Shown: positions 1 to 6,710 of the stretch, in pieces
How positions within the stretch are numbered: position 1 is the first letter of the stretch
Layout of the letters: every line of letters begins with the position of its first letter
NCBI GenBank assembly: GCA_031269205.1
Contig: JAISZM010000128.1
Location: forward strand, 1 to 7,705
Direction: 5' to 3'
DNA: 7,705 nucleotides
Source of the DNA: Eubacteriales Family XIII. Incertae Sedis bacterium
Lineage (GTDB): Bacteria > Bacillota > Clostridia > Peptostreptococcales > Anaerovoracaceae
Position numbers and translations under genes: made by a program
Notes under the pieces: model-generated
Told to the model about the DNA's origin: nothing
What the model saw: only the letters and a program-made list of their open reading frames with translations
The model's database searches: none

Positions 1-626
1 TGCCCGTCGTAACGGCGCAGACGCTCCAACGCCTTCGTCGCCGCGTCAGGCAACTCCGCGCCCGCTATGATGTTTGCCACAAAGGCGGCGTAATACCCCG
101 CCGACAGTATCGCGTCCATGTGTCCGTGCGTCAGCGCACCGCTCTCCATACCTATGCGGAAGGCCATCTCTTCGTTCTTCCAAAAATACAGGCCGATGGG
201 GGCTACCCGCATAACGCTGCCGCAGCCCTTCGAATTGTTCACCCTGTTTTTAAGAGTCCCGTATTTGTTCTTGATGCTGCCCGCAAGCGCGGTCATGCTC
301 GTCTCGCCCGTGCCGCGGCGCGCAAACAGATCCTCCCAGTCGAGTATCTCGCCCTTGAGAAGGAACGCATAGTCCTTGTCCGCAAGGTTGCCTGTCTGCG
401 TGTAGTACCATTTCTGGTACGAGTAAAACAGGCACGGGATATACGCGTAGACGCCGCGCCTGATGGCCCTGTCGTCTGCCCATATGAGTCCGTCGACGGT
501 GAAAATGGTCATCTGCGTGTTGTCCGATATCAGATCCTTGTGCTTATCGCGGATGCCGTACGCTTTTGCGTCGGCGACAGCGCCGCCGAGCAGACATCCT
601 CTGTAATTCGATATGCTTACTCTCAT
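1..626 (-). CDS. ADP-ribosylglycohydrolase (DraG/ARH) family protein, 3' end beyond window
   Basis: An open frame of 208 codons runs from an ATG at 626-624 to the window edge with no stop, so the C-terminus is missing. Family recognition rests on ordered motifs: GCLLGGAVADA at residues 10-20, SDNTQMTIFT at 34-43, NNSKGCGSVMRVAPIGL at 130-146 and ALTHGH at 164-169. These match the DraG/ADP-ribosylglycohydrolase fold, in which proteins remove ADP-ribose from protein side chains or hydrolyse related ADP-ribosyl compounds using two divalent metals. Family members are usually about 300 residues, so roughly two thirds is present; the second metal motif (Asp-rich, near the C-terminus) lies outside. 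The first metal motif reads S-D-N where the family usually has T/S-D-D, and the segment between the first helix and this motif is short. The start is backed by an AAGGGA Shine-Dalgarno-like sequence. It lies 27 nt after the glmS stop with no terminator between, so it is probably co-transcribed with glmS. The substrate is unknown; family assignment is firm, activity is not. Confidence 0.88.
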   Translation of the reverse strand, partial: MRVSISNYRGCLLGGAVADAKAYGIRDKHKDLISDNTQMTIFTVDGLIWADDRAIRRGVYAYIPCLFYSYQKWYYTQTGNLADKDYAFLLKGEILDWEDLFARRGTGETSMTALAGSIKNKYGTLKNRVNNSKGCGSVMRVAPIGLYFWKNEEMAFRIGMESGALTHGHMDAILSAGYYAAFVANIIAGAELPDAATKALERLRRYDG

Positions 627-653
627 AGTCTTCCCTTCGTTCCTCGCCGCGCG

Positions 654-2483
654 TCATTCCACCGTGACAGACTTCGCAAGGTTGCGCGGCTTGTCGATAT
701 CCCTCTTCCTGAGTTTCGCGATGTGGTAGGCGAACAACTGCATCGGCACGACAGCGAGTATCGACGCGACCTCATCGGCGCACTCGGGTATCATGATCGT
801 GTCGTCCGATATTTTTCCCACGCGCGTGTTGCCCTTCTTCGCAACGGCTATCACGTAGGCGTGCCTCGCCTTGATTTCCTCGATATTCGAGAGCATCTTC
901 TCATACAGATAGTCCTGCGTCGCGAACACGATGAACAGAGTACCCCTGTTTATGAGAGCTATCGTGCCGTGTTTCAGCTCTCCCGCCGCGATGGCGAACG
1001 AATTGATGTACGATATTTCCTTCAGCTTCAGACTGGCCTCATACGATGTGCCGACGTCCGAGCCACGCCCGATATAGAATATCTGCTCTCTGACGGAAAA
1101 CTTTTTCGCGAGCTTCGCGACGTGCTCGTCCGTTCCGAGCGCCTCGGTCAGCTTCGCCGGCAGTTTCTTCAGCTCGTCGACTATCCGCTTATACTCCTTG
1201 GGAAGAAGCGTACCCCTCGCCCTGCCCATGTAGAGCGCGAGCAGGAACAGGCATACGAGCTGCGTCGTATACGCCTTCGTCGAGGCGACCGCTATCTCCG
1301 GCCCGGCCCACGTGTAAAGCACGTCGTCGGATTCGCGCGTGACGGAACTGCCGACGACATTGCAGATCGACAGAATGCGCGCGCCCTTCCGCTTCGCCTC
1401 GCGCATCGCCTCTATCGTGTCGGATGTCTCGCCCGACTGACTGATGCAGATGAACAGCGTGTTCGAGTCGACGATCGGTTTGCGATACCTGAACTCGGAC
1501 GCGAGATCAACCTCCGTCGGGATACGGGCAAAACCCTCTATGACCTCCTTGCCCTGCATACCCGCGTGATAGGCCGTGCCACACGCGACGATATAGATGC
1601 GGTTGATGGCGTCGAGTTCCTTTTTCGTCAGCTTAATCCCGTCGAGCTTCACCTCGCCCTTCGCGTTTATCCTTCCCTCGAGCGTCTTGTTCACGGCCTC
1701 GGGTTGCTCGTATATCTCCTTCTTCATGAAGTGCTCATAGCCACCCTTCACGGCGGCGGCCGCATCCCACGTCACGTGCATCTTCTCGCGCTTCACGCGC
1801 GTCATATCCCCGTCGAATATCTTGATGTCGTCCTTCGAGATTATCACGGTCTCGTCGTTCTCTATCAGGTAGATGTCGCGCGTGTATCTGAGCAGCGCGG
1901 GTATGTCGGAGGCCAGATAATTACAGCCCTCGCCGATGCCCGCTATGAGCGGCGCGTCCTTCCTGACCGCGACGATGTGATCGGGGTCATCCGCGGATAT
2001 GACGCCGACCGCGTAGGCGCCGCGCATTCTCGCAACGGCCTTCCTGACGGCCGCTACCAGATCGTCCTTGTAGTACACGCAGATGAGTTGAGCGATCACC
2101 TCGCTGTCCGTCTCCGACTTGAACTCGACATCGTGATTCTTCACGAGCCACGCTTTCAGTTCCATATAATTCTCGATGATGCCATTGTGAACTATCGCGA
2201 TGCGACCGTCGCAGCTCATGTGCGGGTGCGCGTTTTCGCGTATCGGAGCGCCATGCGTAGCCCAGCGCGTATGCCCGATACCGAGATTGCCGTCGAAGTC
2301 CTTCTTCGTGATGCGCTTCTCCAGATTCGCTATGACGCCGGACTCCTTGCGCAACAGAAGTTTGCCGCCCCTGTGCAGGGCGATACCCGCGCTGTCGTAC
2401 CCGCGGTACTCAAGACTTTTCAGGCCGGAAATGATGATCTCCTTCGCGCTTCCGTCACCGATGTATCCGACTATTCCGCACAT
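654..2483 (-). CDS. glmS: Glutamine-fructose-6-phosphate aminotransferase (isomerizing), GlmS
   Basis: Cytoplasmic enzyme that converts fructose-6-P plus glutamine to glucosamine-6-P plus glutamate, the first committed step to UDP-GlcNAc. At 609 aa it has the usual family length. The glutaminase domain begins MCGIVGYIG, with Cys2 the N-terminal nucleophile after Met removal; further motifs are GHTRWATHG (70-78), HNGIIENY (99-106) and SETDSEV (123-129). The inter-domain segment GGYEHFMKKEIYEQP is at 248-262. SIS domain 1 has CGTAYHAG (301-308), SQSGETSDT (349-357) and ASTKAYTTQ (400-408). SIS domain 2 has KLKEISY (486-492) and GELKHG (501-506), and the C-terminus ends NLAKSVTVE with Lys604, corresponding to the E. 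coli active-site lysine. Glu489 and His505 of the isomerase site are also present. Oddity: residues 494-498 read NSFAI where family members usually read H(A/S)EAY. The start is fixed by GGGAGGT 4 nt upstream. It lies 19 nt after glmM, too little space for a glmS ribozyme. Confidence 0.98.
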   Translation of the reverse strand: MCGIVGYIGDGSAKEIIISGLKSLEYRGYDSAGIALHRGGKLLLRKESGVIANLEKRITKKDFDGNLGIGHTRWATHGAPIRENAHPHMSCDGRIAIVHNGIIENYMELKAWLVKNHDVEFKSETDSEVIAQLICVYYKDDLVAAVRKAVARMRGAYAVGVISADDPDHIVAVRKDAPLIAGIGEGCNYLASDIPALLRYTRDIYLIENDETVIISKDDIKIFDGDMTRVKREKMHVTWDAAAAVKGGYEHFMKKEIYEQPEAVNKTLEGRINAKGEVKLDGIKLTKKELDAINRIYIVACGTAYHAGMQGKEVIEGFARIPTEVDLASEFRYRKPIVDSNTLFICISQSGETSDTIEAMREAKRKGARILSICNVVGSSVTRESDDVLYTWAGPEIAVASTKAYTTQLVCLFLLALYMGRARGTLLPKEYKRIVDELKKLPAKLTEALGTDEHVAKLAKKFSVREQIFYIGRGSDVGTSYEASLKLKEISYINSFAIAAGELKHGTIALINRGTLFIVFATQDYLYEKMLSNIEEIKARHAYVIAVAKKGNTRVGKISDDTIMIPECADEVASILAVVPMQLFAYHIAKLRKRDIDKPRNLAKSVTVE

Positions 2484-2487
2484 GCCG

Positions 2488-2494
2488 ACCTCCC
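2488..2494 (-). promoter_or_regulatory. Ribosome binding site of glmS
   Basis: GGGAGGT sits 4 nt before the glmS ATG and fills most of the 19-nt glmM-glmS gap. It fixes the Met-Cys start, which must be exact because Cys2 becomes the catalytic N-terminus. The glmM reading frame ends just upstream in two consecutive in-frame stops (TAA then TGA). Confidence 0.85.
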
Positions 2495-2502
2495 ATATCT
2501 CA

Positions 2503-3861
2503 TTACCCCAGCTTCTTCTCTATCAATTCCGAGAGTTCCGCCGCGTCGCGCGCGACCTCCTCGGCGTCGGGTCCCTCTATCATGACCCTGACGAGCGGCT
2601 CCGTACCCGAAGCGCGTATGAGCGCCCTCCCTTCACCGTCGTACTTCTTTTCCGTCTTCTCTATCGCTATGCCTATCTCGGGATCTGAGAGATAGGCGCC
2701 CTTGTTTTCGTTTTTCACTCTCGCGTTGCGAAGCGCCTGCGGGTATATGCGCACGGCCGCCGCCGCTTCGGACGCCCTTACGCTCATATCGGCAAGCGCC
2801 TCGATGAGCTTGAGCGACGCGTAAAGCCCGTCGCCCGTCGTATTGTGGTCAAGAAAGATGATGTGCCCCGACTGCTCGCCGCCGACGACGCAACCCGTAC
2901 TCCGCATGAGTTCGAGAACGTACCGATCGCCCACGTCCGCAATCTGCAGATCGATCCCTTCCCGCTCGAGCGCGAACCTGAGTCCGATATTGCTCATGAC
3001 CGTGGCGGTCAGCAGATTGCCCGAAAGCCTGCCGCTCCTCTTGTAGTGCGTCGCGCAGATGTACATTATCTTGTCGCCGTCGATGATCCCACCGTTCTCG
3101 TCCACGGCTATGAGCCGATCCGCGTCACCGTCGAAGGCGAAGCCTATGTTCGCGCCCGACGCGACTACGGCCTCACGTAACTTCTCGGGGTGAGTTGAGC
3201 CGACGCCGTCGTTGATATTCGTCCCGTCGGGTCTGTCCCCGATGGTTATGAGGTCGGCGCCGAGAGCCTCAAACAACATCCGCGCCGCGCCCACGGCCGC
3301 GCCGTTCGCGCAATCGGCCACAACCTTAATGCCTTTCAGCGACACGCTCATTCCCTCCAGCAGATGTTCAACGTACCGTTGCAACGCGTCGTCCTCGCAG
3401 TACGACGTCTCGCCGATGTCCGCGCCCAGAGCGTGGGACTCCGCGGCTGCGGACTCGTTCAGCACGATGGCCTCTATCTCGTCCTCCAGCGCACCGTCGA
3501 GTTTGAAACCTTCGCTGTTAAAAAACTTGATGCCGTTGTACTCGAACGGATTGTGCGAAGCTGAGATGACCGCGCCGCAGTCGACGCCCATATCGCGCAC
3601 GAGAAACGCGACGGTGGGCGTCGGCGCTACGCCGACTCTGATCACGGAGCCGCCCATCGCCTGTATGCCGGCGGACAGACCATCCTCGAGCATATCGCCC
3701 GAAATGCGCGTGTCTTTGCCAATTATCACGATCGGACTCGCGCCACCGCTCGCCTTGGCGAGCACAGAGGTACCGGCCTTACCGAGCGCGCACGCGAGTT
3801 CCGGGGTTAAATCTTTGTTGGCTATGCCTCTGACCCCGTCGGTTCCGAAAAGTTTGCCCAT
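2503..3861 (-). CDS. glmM: Phosphoglucosamine mutase, GlmM
   Basis: Cytoplasmic alpha-D-phosphohexomutase that interconverts glucosamine-6-P and glucosamine-1-P, feeding GlmU and peptidoglycan synthesis. The 452-aa protein has normal family length and all four signature regions: N-terminal GKLFGTDGVRGIAN; the catalytic phosphoserine loop ISASHNP with Ser102, the same position as in E. coli GlmM; the Mg-binding loop DGDADR at 244-249; the sugar-specificity loop GGEQSGH at 327-333; and the phosphate-binding loop RASGTEP at 416-422. The start is supported by AAGGTGG about 7 nt upstream. It lies between cdaR (27-nt gap) and glmS (19-nt gap), as in the Bacillota cdaA operon. In B. subtilis, S. aureus and L. 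lactis, GlmM binds CdaA and lowers its cyclase activity, so the same control is plausible here. No anomalous residues were noticed. Confidence 0.98.
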   Translation of the reverse strand: MGKLFGTDGVRGIANKDLTPELACALGKAGTSVLAKASGGASPIVIIGKDTRISGDMLEDGLSAGIQAMGGSVIRVGVAPTPTVAFLVRDMGVDCGAVISASHNPFEYNGIKFFNSEGFKLDGALEDEIEAIVLNESAAAESHALGADIGETSYCEDDALQRYVEHLLEGMSVSLKGIKVVADCANGAAVGAARMLFEALGADLITIGDRPDGTNINDGVGSTHPEKLREAVVASGANIGFAFDGDADRLIAVDENGGIIDGDKIMYICATHYKRSGRLSGNLLTATVMSNIGLRFALEREGIDLQIADVGDRYVLELMRSTGCVVGGEQSGHIIFLDHNTTGDGLYASLKLIEALADMSVRASEAAAAVRIYPQALRNARVKNENKGAYLSDPEIGIAIEKTEKKYDGEGRALIRASGTEPLVRVMIEGPDAEEVARDAAELSELIEKKLG

Positions 3862-3888
3862 TCTTATCCACCTTGTTTCATAGTTTCA

Positions 3889-5178
3889 CTAGGAAGCGGT
3901 TTCTCCCCCCGCTTCCACCGAAGCCCCTGAGAGATTCTCGGCCTCAGGCGCGTTTGAGGAAGAGGAACCCAACTCGGGGAACGCCGTGACCCTGACATCA
4001 ACCGCTATCGGCGAAAAGTCTATCCTCTTCAACGTGTCCGTCTCCTCGTAGCTCAGGAAGGGTTGGACTTTCCCCTGAGAGAAATCCCGATTGGACAGGT
4101 CGACGAATATCTCCAGATCGTTCGGCGAGAAAGACTCTATCTGCTCATGCGAGCCAAATACCGTCGCCGTGATCTGAGCCGTCACGATGTTCGCGGAATA
4201 TCCCTCCGGTACGCCCCTGATCTCTATCATGTCGTTCGTGACGGAGAAGCTCTTGGCCTCCTCGCCGCCTATCTCTATCGTCACGGCAATATCCTTCGAC
4301 GCGTCCGCAAGTTCCACCTCTCCCTCCGGGAGATGGAGTTCCGGCGTTATTATCGTGGTGGCTCGCAGATTGCCTATATCGATCGGCGTCGCCATCACGG
4401 ACGTTATCTTGGCGAGAGCATCCTCGCCGCCGCGTATGAACACCTTGTCGGGAATATCCTGTTTCGTCACGGCGAGCGAACCCGGCGGTTTGCCCCTGAT
4501 CTCGATATTCAGCGGAACCTCTTTGACGTAACAGAGCCTCAGCGTGACCTCAACCGACTCCTGAGACATCGTGACATACACCCTGTCGCCGCTCTTATCC
4601 ACGGGCGTCACCGTGGCGTTGATCGTCCGTTCGCTTTCGCGAAGCTGCGACGAGTCTATCTCGGCCCTGACGTAGCTCACCCTGTCGACCTCGGACTTGG
4701 TTCCCGACACCTCAATCGGGTCGGGCGTTGCGGAGATGAATCCCGGGTCCATGTCCGGCGGGAATGTTTCCGAGTAATTCAGCTTGATGGGTTTGTTCGC
4801 CGAGACGAGTTCCTCCACCTCGACTTCTATGCGGTCGGGATGTATCTCCGTTATCTCGACGGACTCGGGTCCCGTGACCTTGACCCCCACGAGGTTTGTC
4901 CCAAGCGGATAGTTGCTCATGTCGGCGGTAGCCTTGAAGTCTTCCGCCGTCAGCTTCGCCACTTCGGCCCGCGGCCCCCTGATCGTAACATCGATGGCAA
5001 AAGAACCCGAGCCAACCGTCAGGTTGTCCGCTTGAAGAGCCTCGAGGTTGACAAGATCGACATTGACACCTCTGACGACCCTATCCTCGGGGGGACTGAC
5101 ATTCGTCGTCACATAGGCCCACAGCGCGAAGGCGCAGGCGATGGCGATGATGATGTCCACCGTCTTCTTCTTAAACAT
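3889..5178 (-). CDS. cdaR: CdaR, YbbR-repeat regulator of diadenylate cyclase CdaA
   Basis: Membrane-anchored protein with a short basic cytoplasmic start (MFKKK), one hydrophobic segment at about residues 9-25, and the rest predicted outside the membrane. The exported part divides into four beta-rich YbbR-type repeats of about 90 residues (roughly 28-122, 123-215, 216-304 and 308-400). These share patterns such as 'VTIRGP+ aEV..l...DF.a..D.s...G' and end in alternating hydrophobic strands like PDRIEVEVEE. A low-complexity tail rich in Ser, Glu, Ala and Gly occupies 401-429. The 429-aa length is a little below the B. subtilis protein, which also has four YbbR domains. Its start codon lies inside the end of cdaA (8-nt overlap, ATGTTTAA), so translation is probably coupled. 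CdaR is known to bind CdaA and modulate c-di-AMP synthesis. Identity rests on repeat structure, topology and gene order, since YbbR sequences diverge quickly. Confidence 0.93.
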   Translation of the reverse strand: MFKKKTVDIIIAIACAFALWAYVTTNVSPPEDRVVRGVNVDLVNLEALQADNLTVGSGSFAIDVTIRGPRAEVAKLTAEDFKATADMSNYPLGTNLVGVKVTGPESVEITEIHPDRIEVEVEELVSANKPIKLNYSETFPPDMDPGFISATPDPIEVSGTKSEVDRVSYVRAEIDSSQLRESERTINATVTPVDKSGDRVYVTMSQESVEVTLRLCYVKEVPLNIEIRGKPPGSLAVTKQDIPDKVFIRGGEDALAKITSVMATPIDIGNLRATTIITPELHLPEGEVELADASKDIAVTIEIGGEEAKSFSVTNDMIEIRGVPEGYSANIVTAQITATVFGSHEQIESFSPNDLEIFVDLSNRDFSQGKVQPFLSYEETDTLKRIDFSPIAVDVRVTAFPELGSSSSNAPEAENLSGASVEAGGETAS

Positions 5179-6007
5179 CGCCGTTTCTCCTGAACAGTCC
5201 GGCGAGGCCCGTCTTGCCCGAACCTGCCGACTCGTCGAGGAACATATTCAATATCTCCTTTTCGACGGTCTTGACGTCAAGGAATCTCATTATCTTGCCA
5301 TCGTAGGCAGCCGAGATAATCCCCGTTTCCTCCGACACGATAATACAGTACGCGTCCGACACCTCCGTAATGCCTATGCCCGCCCGATGCCTCATGCCGA
5401 GTTCCTTGGGCAGGCCCAAATTCTTCGAAAGCGGAAGGATGCACCCCGCCGCAAAGACGCGGCCTCCCCTTATGATCACAGCGCCGTCGTGCATGGGCGC
5501 CCCCAGGTAAAAGATGTTTTTCAGAAGTTCCGCCGTCACTCCGGCGTCGAGCAAGGTACCCGTTTCGGCAAAGTCGTCCAACGATACGTCCCGCTCCATC
5601 ACTATGAGCGCGCCCGTCTTGCCGTTTGAAAACTCGCCAACGGTCTTTGCGATGGCTGAAGCCGTCGACTTGACTATCTCGCTGTCGACGGCCGTAAATT
5701 TCATCGTGAAAATGCGTCCCCTGCCGATATACTCGAGCACGCGCCTGAGTTCGGGCTGGAACACGACCACGAGGGCTATGATACCGAAGGTCATGACGCC
5801 GTTCAGTATCCACTTCAGCGCGTAAAGATGGAACACCCCCGACAGGAAGGCCGCAAGGATGAGAATGATAAAACCCTTCACTATCTGTTCGGCTCTGCTC
5901 TCGCGGATAAACCCGAGCGCCTTGTAGATAATAAACGCGATGATCCCGATATCTATTATATCAAGGATGCCGAACCCCGTAGCGAGTCTCGCAAAAAACT
6001 CCTGCAT
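5171..6007 (-). CDS. cdaA: Diadenylate cyclase CdaA (DAC/DisA_N domain, membrane-bound)
   Basis: Condenses two ATP into cyclic di-AMP, the second messenger controlling potassium and osmolyte uptake and cell-wall homeostasis. The 278-aa protein has the CdaA layout: three N-terminal membrane helices (about residues 13-34, 42-60 and 65-83), a short connecting helix ending QPELRRVLEYIGRG, then the DAC catalytic domain from about 105 to 250. Both catalytic signatures are intact: DGAVIIRGG from 174 and RHRAGIGITE from 206, followed by SEETGIISAA at 225-234. The end (FRRNGDV) is polar and overlaps the cdaR start by 8 nt. The ATG start has GGAGG 4 nt upstream and lies about 20 nt from the predicted transcription start, making this the first gene of its operon. 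It is followed by cdaR, glmM and glmS, the conserved Bacillota arrangement. Confidence 0.98.
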   Translation of the reverse strand: MQEFFARLATGFGILDIIDIGIIAFIIYKALGFIRESRAEQIVKGFIILILAAFLSGVFHLYALKWILNGVMTFGIIALVVVFQPELRRVLEYIGRGRIFTMKFTAVDSEIVKSTASAIAKTVGEFSNGKTGALIVMERDVSLDDFAETGTLLDAGVTAELLKNIFYLGAPMHDGAVIIRGGRVFAAGCILPLSKNLGLPKELGMRHRAGIGITEVSDAYCIIVSEETGIISAAYDGKIMRFLDVKTVEKEILNMFLDESAGSGKTGLAGLFRRNGDV

Positions 6008-6011
6008 ATTG

Positions 6012-6017
6012 CCTCCG
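6012..6017 (-). promoter_or_regulatory. Ribosome binding site of cdaA
   Basis: CGGAGG lies 4 nt upstream of the cdaA ATG, in the short leader following the predicted transcription start. It supports the MQEFF start of CdaA. Confidence 0.8.
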
Positions 6018-6034
6018 TTGCCGTTACTATTATC

Positions 6035-6063
6035 ATCATACTACTGTTTACAGAAATATTCAA
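6035..6063 (-). promoter_or_regulatory. Sigma70/SigA-type promoter for cdaA-cdaR-glmM-glmS
   Basis: On the minus strand TTGAAT (6063-6058, four of six consensus bases) is followed after exactly 17 nt by TATGAT (6040-6035, five of six). The transcription start would be near 6028-6026, giving a leader of about 20 nt before the cdaA ATG. The element lies directly downstream of the hpf terminator, in the only real intergenic gap of the window. The spacer contains a small dyad, CTGT-AA-ACAG (6044-6053), which could be an operator or chance. The promoter is inferred from sequence only. Confidence 0.75.
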
Positions 6064-6094
6064 CCGACAATATGCTCCCGCGGAGATTTTGCAC

Positions 6095-6131
6095 AAAAAA
6101 TCCCGCGAACAACATCTCGTTCACGGGATTT
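6095..6131 (-). terminator. Rho-independent terminator after hpf
   Basis: On the minus strand a 13-bp stem is formed by AAATCCCGTGAAC (6131-6119) and GTTCGCGGGATTT (6110-6098), with one T-G wobble and an 8-nt loop. The 3' arm runs into a six-T tract (6100-6095). It begins about 33 nt after the hpf stop codon and precedes the cdaA promoter. It should therefore end the rpoC-hpf transcript and separate it from the c-di-AMP operon. The stem is near-symmetric, with an A-tract on the opposite face, but no plus-strand gene needs it. Confidence 0.93.
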
Positions 6132-6164
6132 ACACAATTCTTTGCTTTCGGGAAATCTATGTTC

Positions 6165-6695
6165 CTAAATTTCTGTTTCGAGCAGACCGTATGTGCCGTC
6201 ATTTCTTTTGTAGACGACGCCGATGTTGCTCGTCTCCATGTTGAGAAACACGAAGAACGTGTGCCCGAGAAGCTCCATCTGCAGGATGGCCTCATCGGGG
6301 GACATGGGGTGCAACAGGAATTTCTTGCGGCGCGCTATGACGAGGGTCTCATCCTCGGTCGTCTCGACGTCCGGTATGCCGTCGAAGTTCAGGATGCCCT
6401 TGTCCTTGTGCTTCTTGACGAGCTTCTTCTTGTACTTGGCTATTTGACCCGCAAGCCGATCGACGACCTTGTCGATGCCGGCATAGACATCCGTCGAATT
6501 ATCCTCGGCGCGAAACACGACGCCTTTCGCGTTGATCGTGGCCTCTATGCCCTGCCTGCCCTTTTCAAGGGAGAGCGTGACGCGCGCCTCCGTATCGCTT
6601 CTGAAATACTTGTCGAGTTTCTGGAACTTCGACTCTATTATGTCCAGCAGATAGTCGCTCGCTTTGAGATTCTTGCTAGAGATTTTGACGTTCAA
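6165..6695 (-). CDS. hpf: Ribosome hibernation-promoting factor, long form (HPF/RaiA family)
   Basis: Binds the 30S decoding region during slow growth or stress and pairs ribosomes into inactive 100S dimers. The 176-aa protein is the long form. An N-terminal RaiA/HPF beta-alpha domain (about 1-97) carries the basic helix KYKKKLVKKHKDK at 88-100 that contacts rRNA. An acidic linker follows (about 105-117), then the C-terminal dimerisation domain (about 118-172) with KKFLLHPMSPDEAILQMELLGH and NIGVVYKRNDGTYGLLE. The start codon is TTG: the first residues read (M)NVKISSKNLK, AAAGGAGG sits 5 nt upstream, and there is no in-frame ATG or GTG between it and the conserved VKISSKN sequence. It begins 15 nt after the rpoC stop, with its Shine-Dalgarno directly behind that stop, so it is probably translated from the rpo message. 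A strong terminator follows. In many Bacillota hpf instead lies next to secA, so the position is unusual. Confidence 0.96.
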   Translation of the reverse strand: MNVKISSKNLKASDYLLDIIESKFQKLDKYFRSDTEARVTLSLEKGRQGIEATINAKGVVFRAEDNSTDVYAGIDKVVDRLAGQIAKYKKKLVKKHKDKGILNFDGIPDVETTEDETLVIARRKKFLLHPMSPDEAILQMELLGHTFFVFLNMETSNIGVVYKRNDGTYGLLETEI

Positions 6696-6700
6696 CTTGC

Positions 6701-6708
6701 CCTCCTTT
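6701..6708 (-). promoter_or_regulatory. Ribosome binding site that fixes the TTG start of hpf
   Basis: AAAGGAGG, essentially perfect complementarity to the 16S anti-Shine-Dalgarno, lies 5 nt upstream of TTG at 6695-6693 and begins 2 nt after the rpoC stop codon. This spacing is what selects the TTG as start and suggests handover of ribosomes finishing rpoC. Confidence 0.88.
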
Positions 6709-6710
6709 GG

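Noticed and set aside
2484..2502. glmS ribozyme upstream of glmS
   Set aside because: The gap is 19 nt, far below the size of the ribozyme, and it holds only the Shine-Dalgarno.
120..2585. Plus-strand open frame of 821 codons opposite glmS and the ADP-ribosylglycohydrolase
   Set aside because: It is in exact codon register with glmS and the downstream gene on the other strand, so it stays open simply because those genes avoid TTA, CTA and TCA codons. Its translation is Arg-rich, low-complexity and without family motifs, and the antisense genes are unmistakable.
4063..5193. Plus-strand open frame of 376 codons opposite cdaR
   Set aside because: Same codon-register shadow effect; no recognisable domain, and the opposite strand has a clear CdaR with membrane anchor and repeats.
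6064..6094. Short near-palindrome CTCCCGCGGAG (6075-6085) as a second terminator or operator
   Set aside because: Arms of about four bases with no following T-tract; too weak beside the clear terminator at 6095-6131.
6041..6295. Minus-strand 84-codon frame overlapping the end of hpf and the terminator
   Set aside because: It is an out-of-frame reading of hpf that continues through the terminator hairpin; the low-complexity start and lack of a ribosome binding site argue against it.
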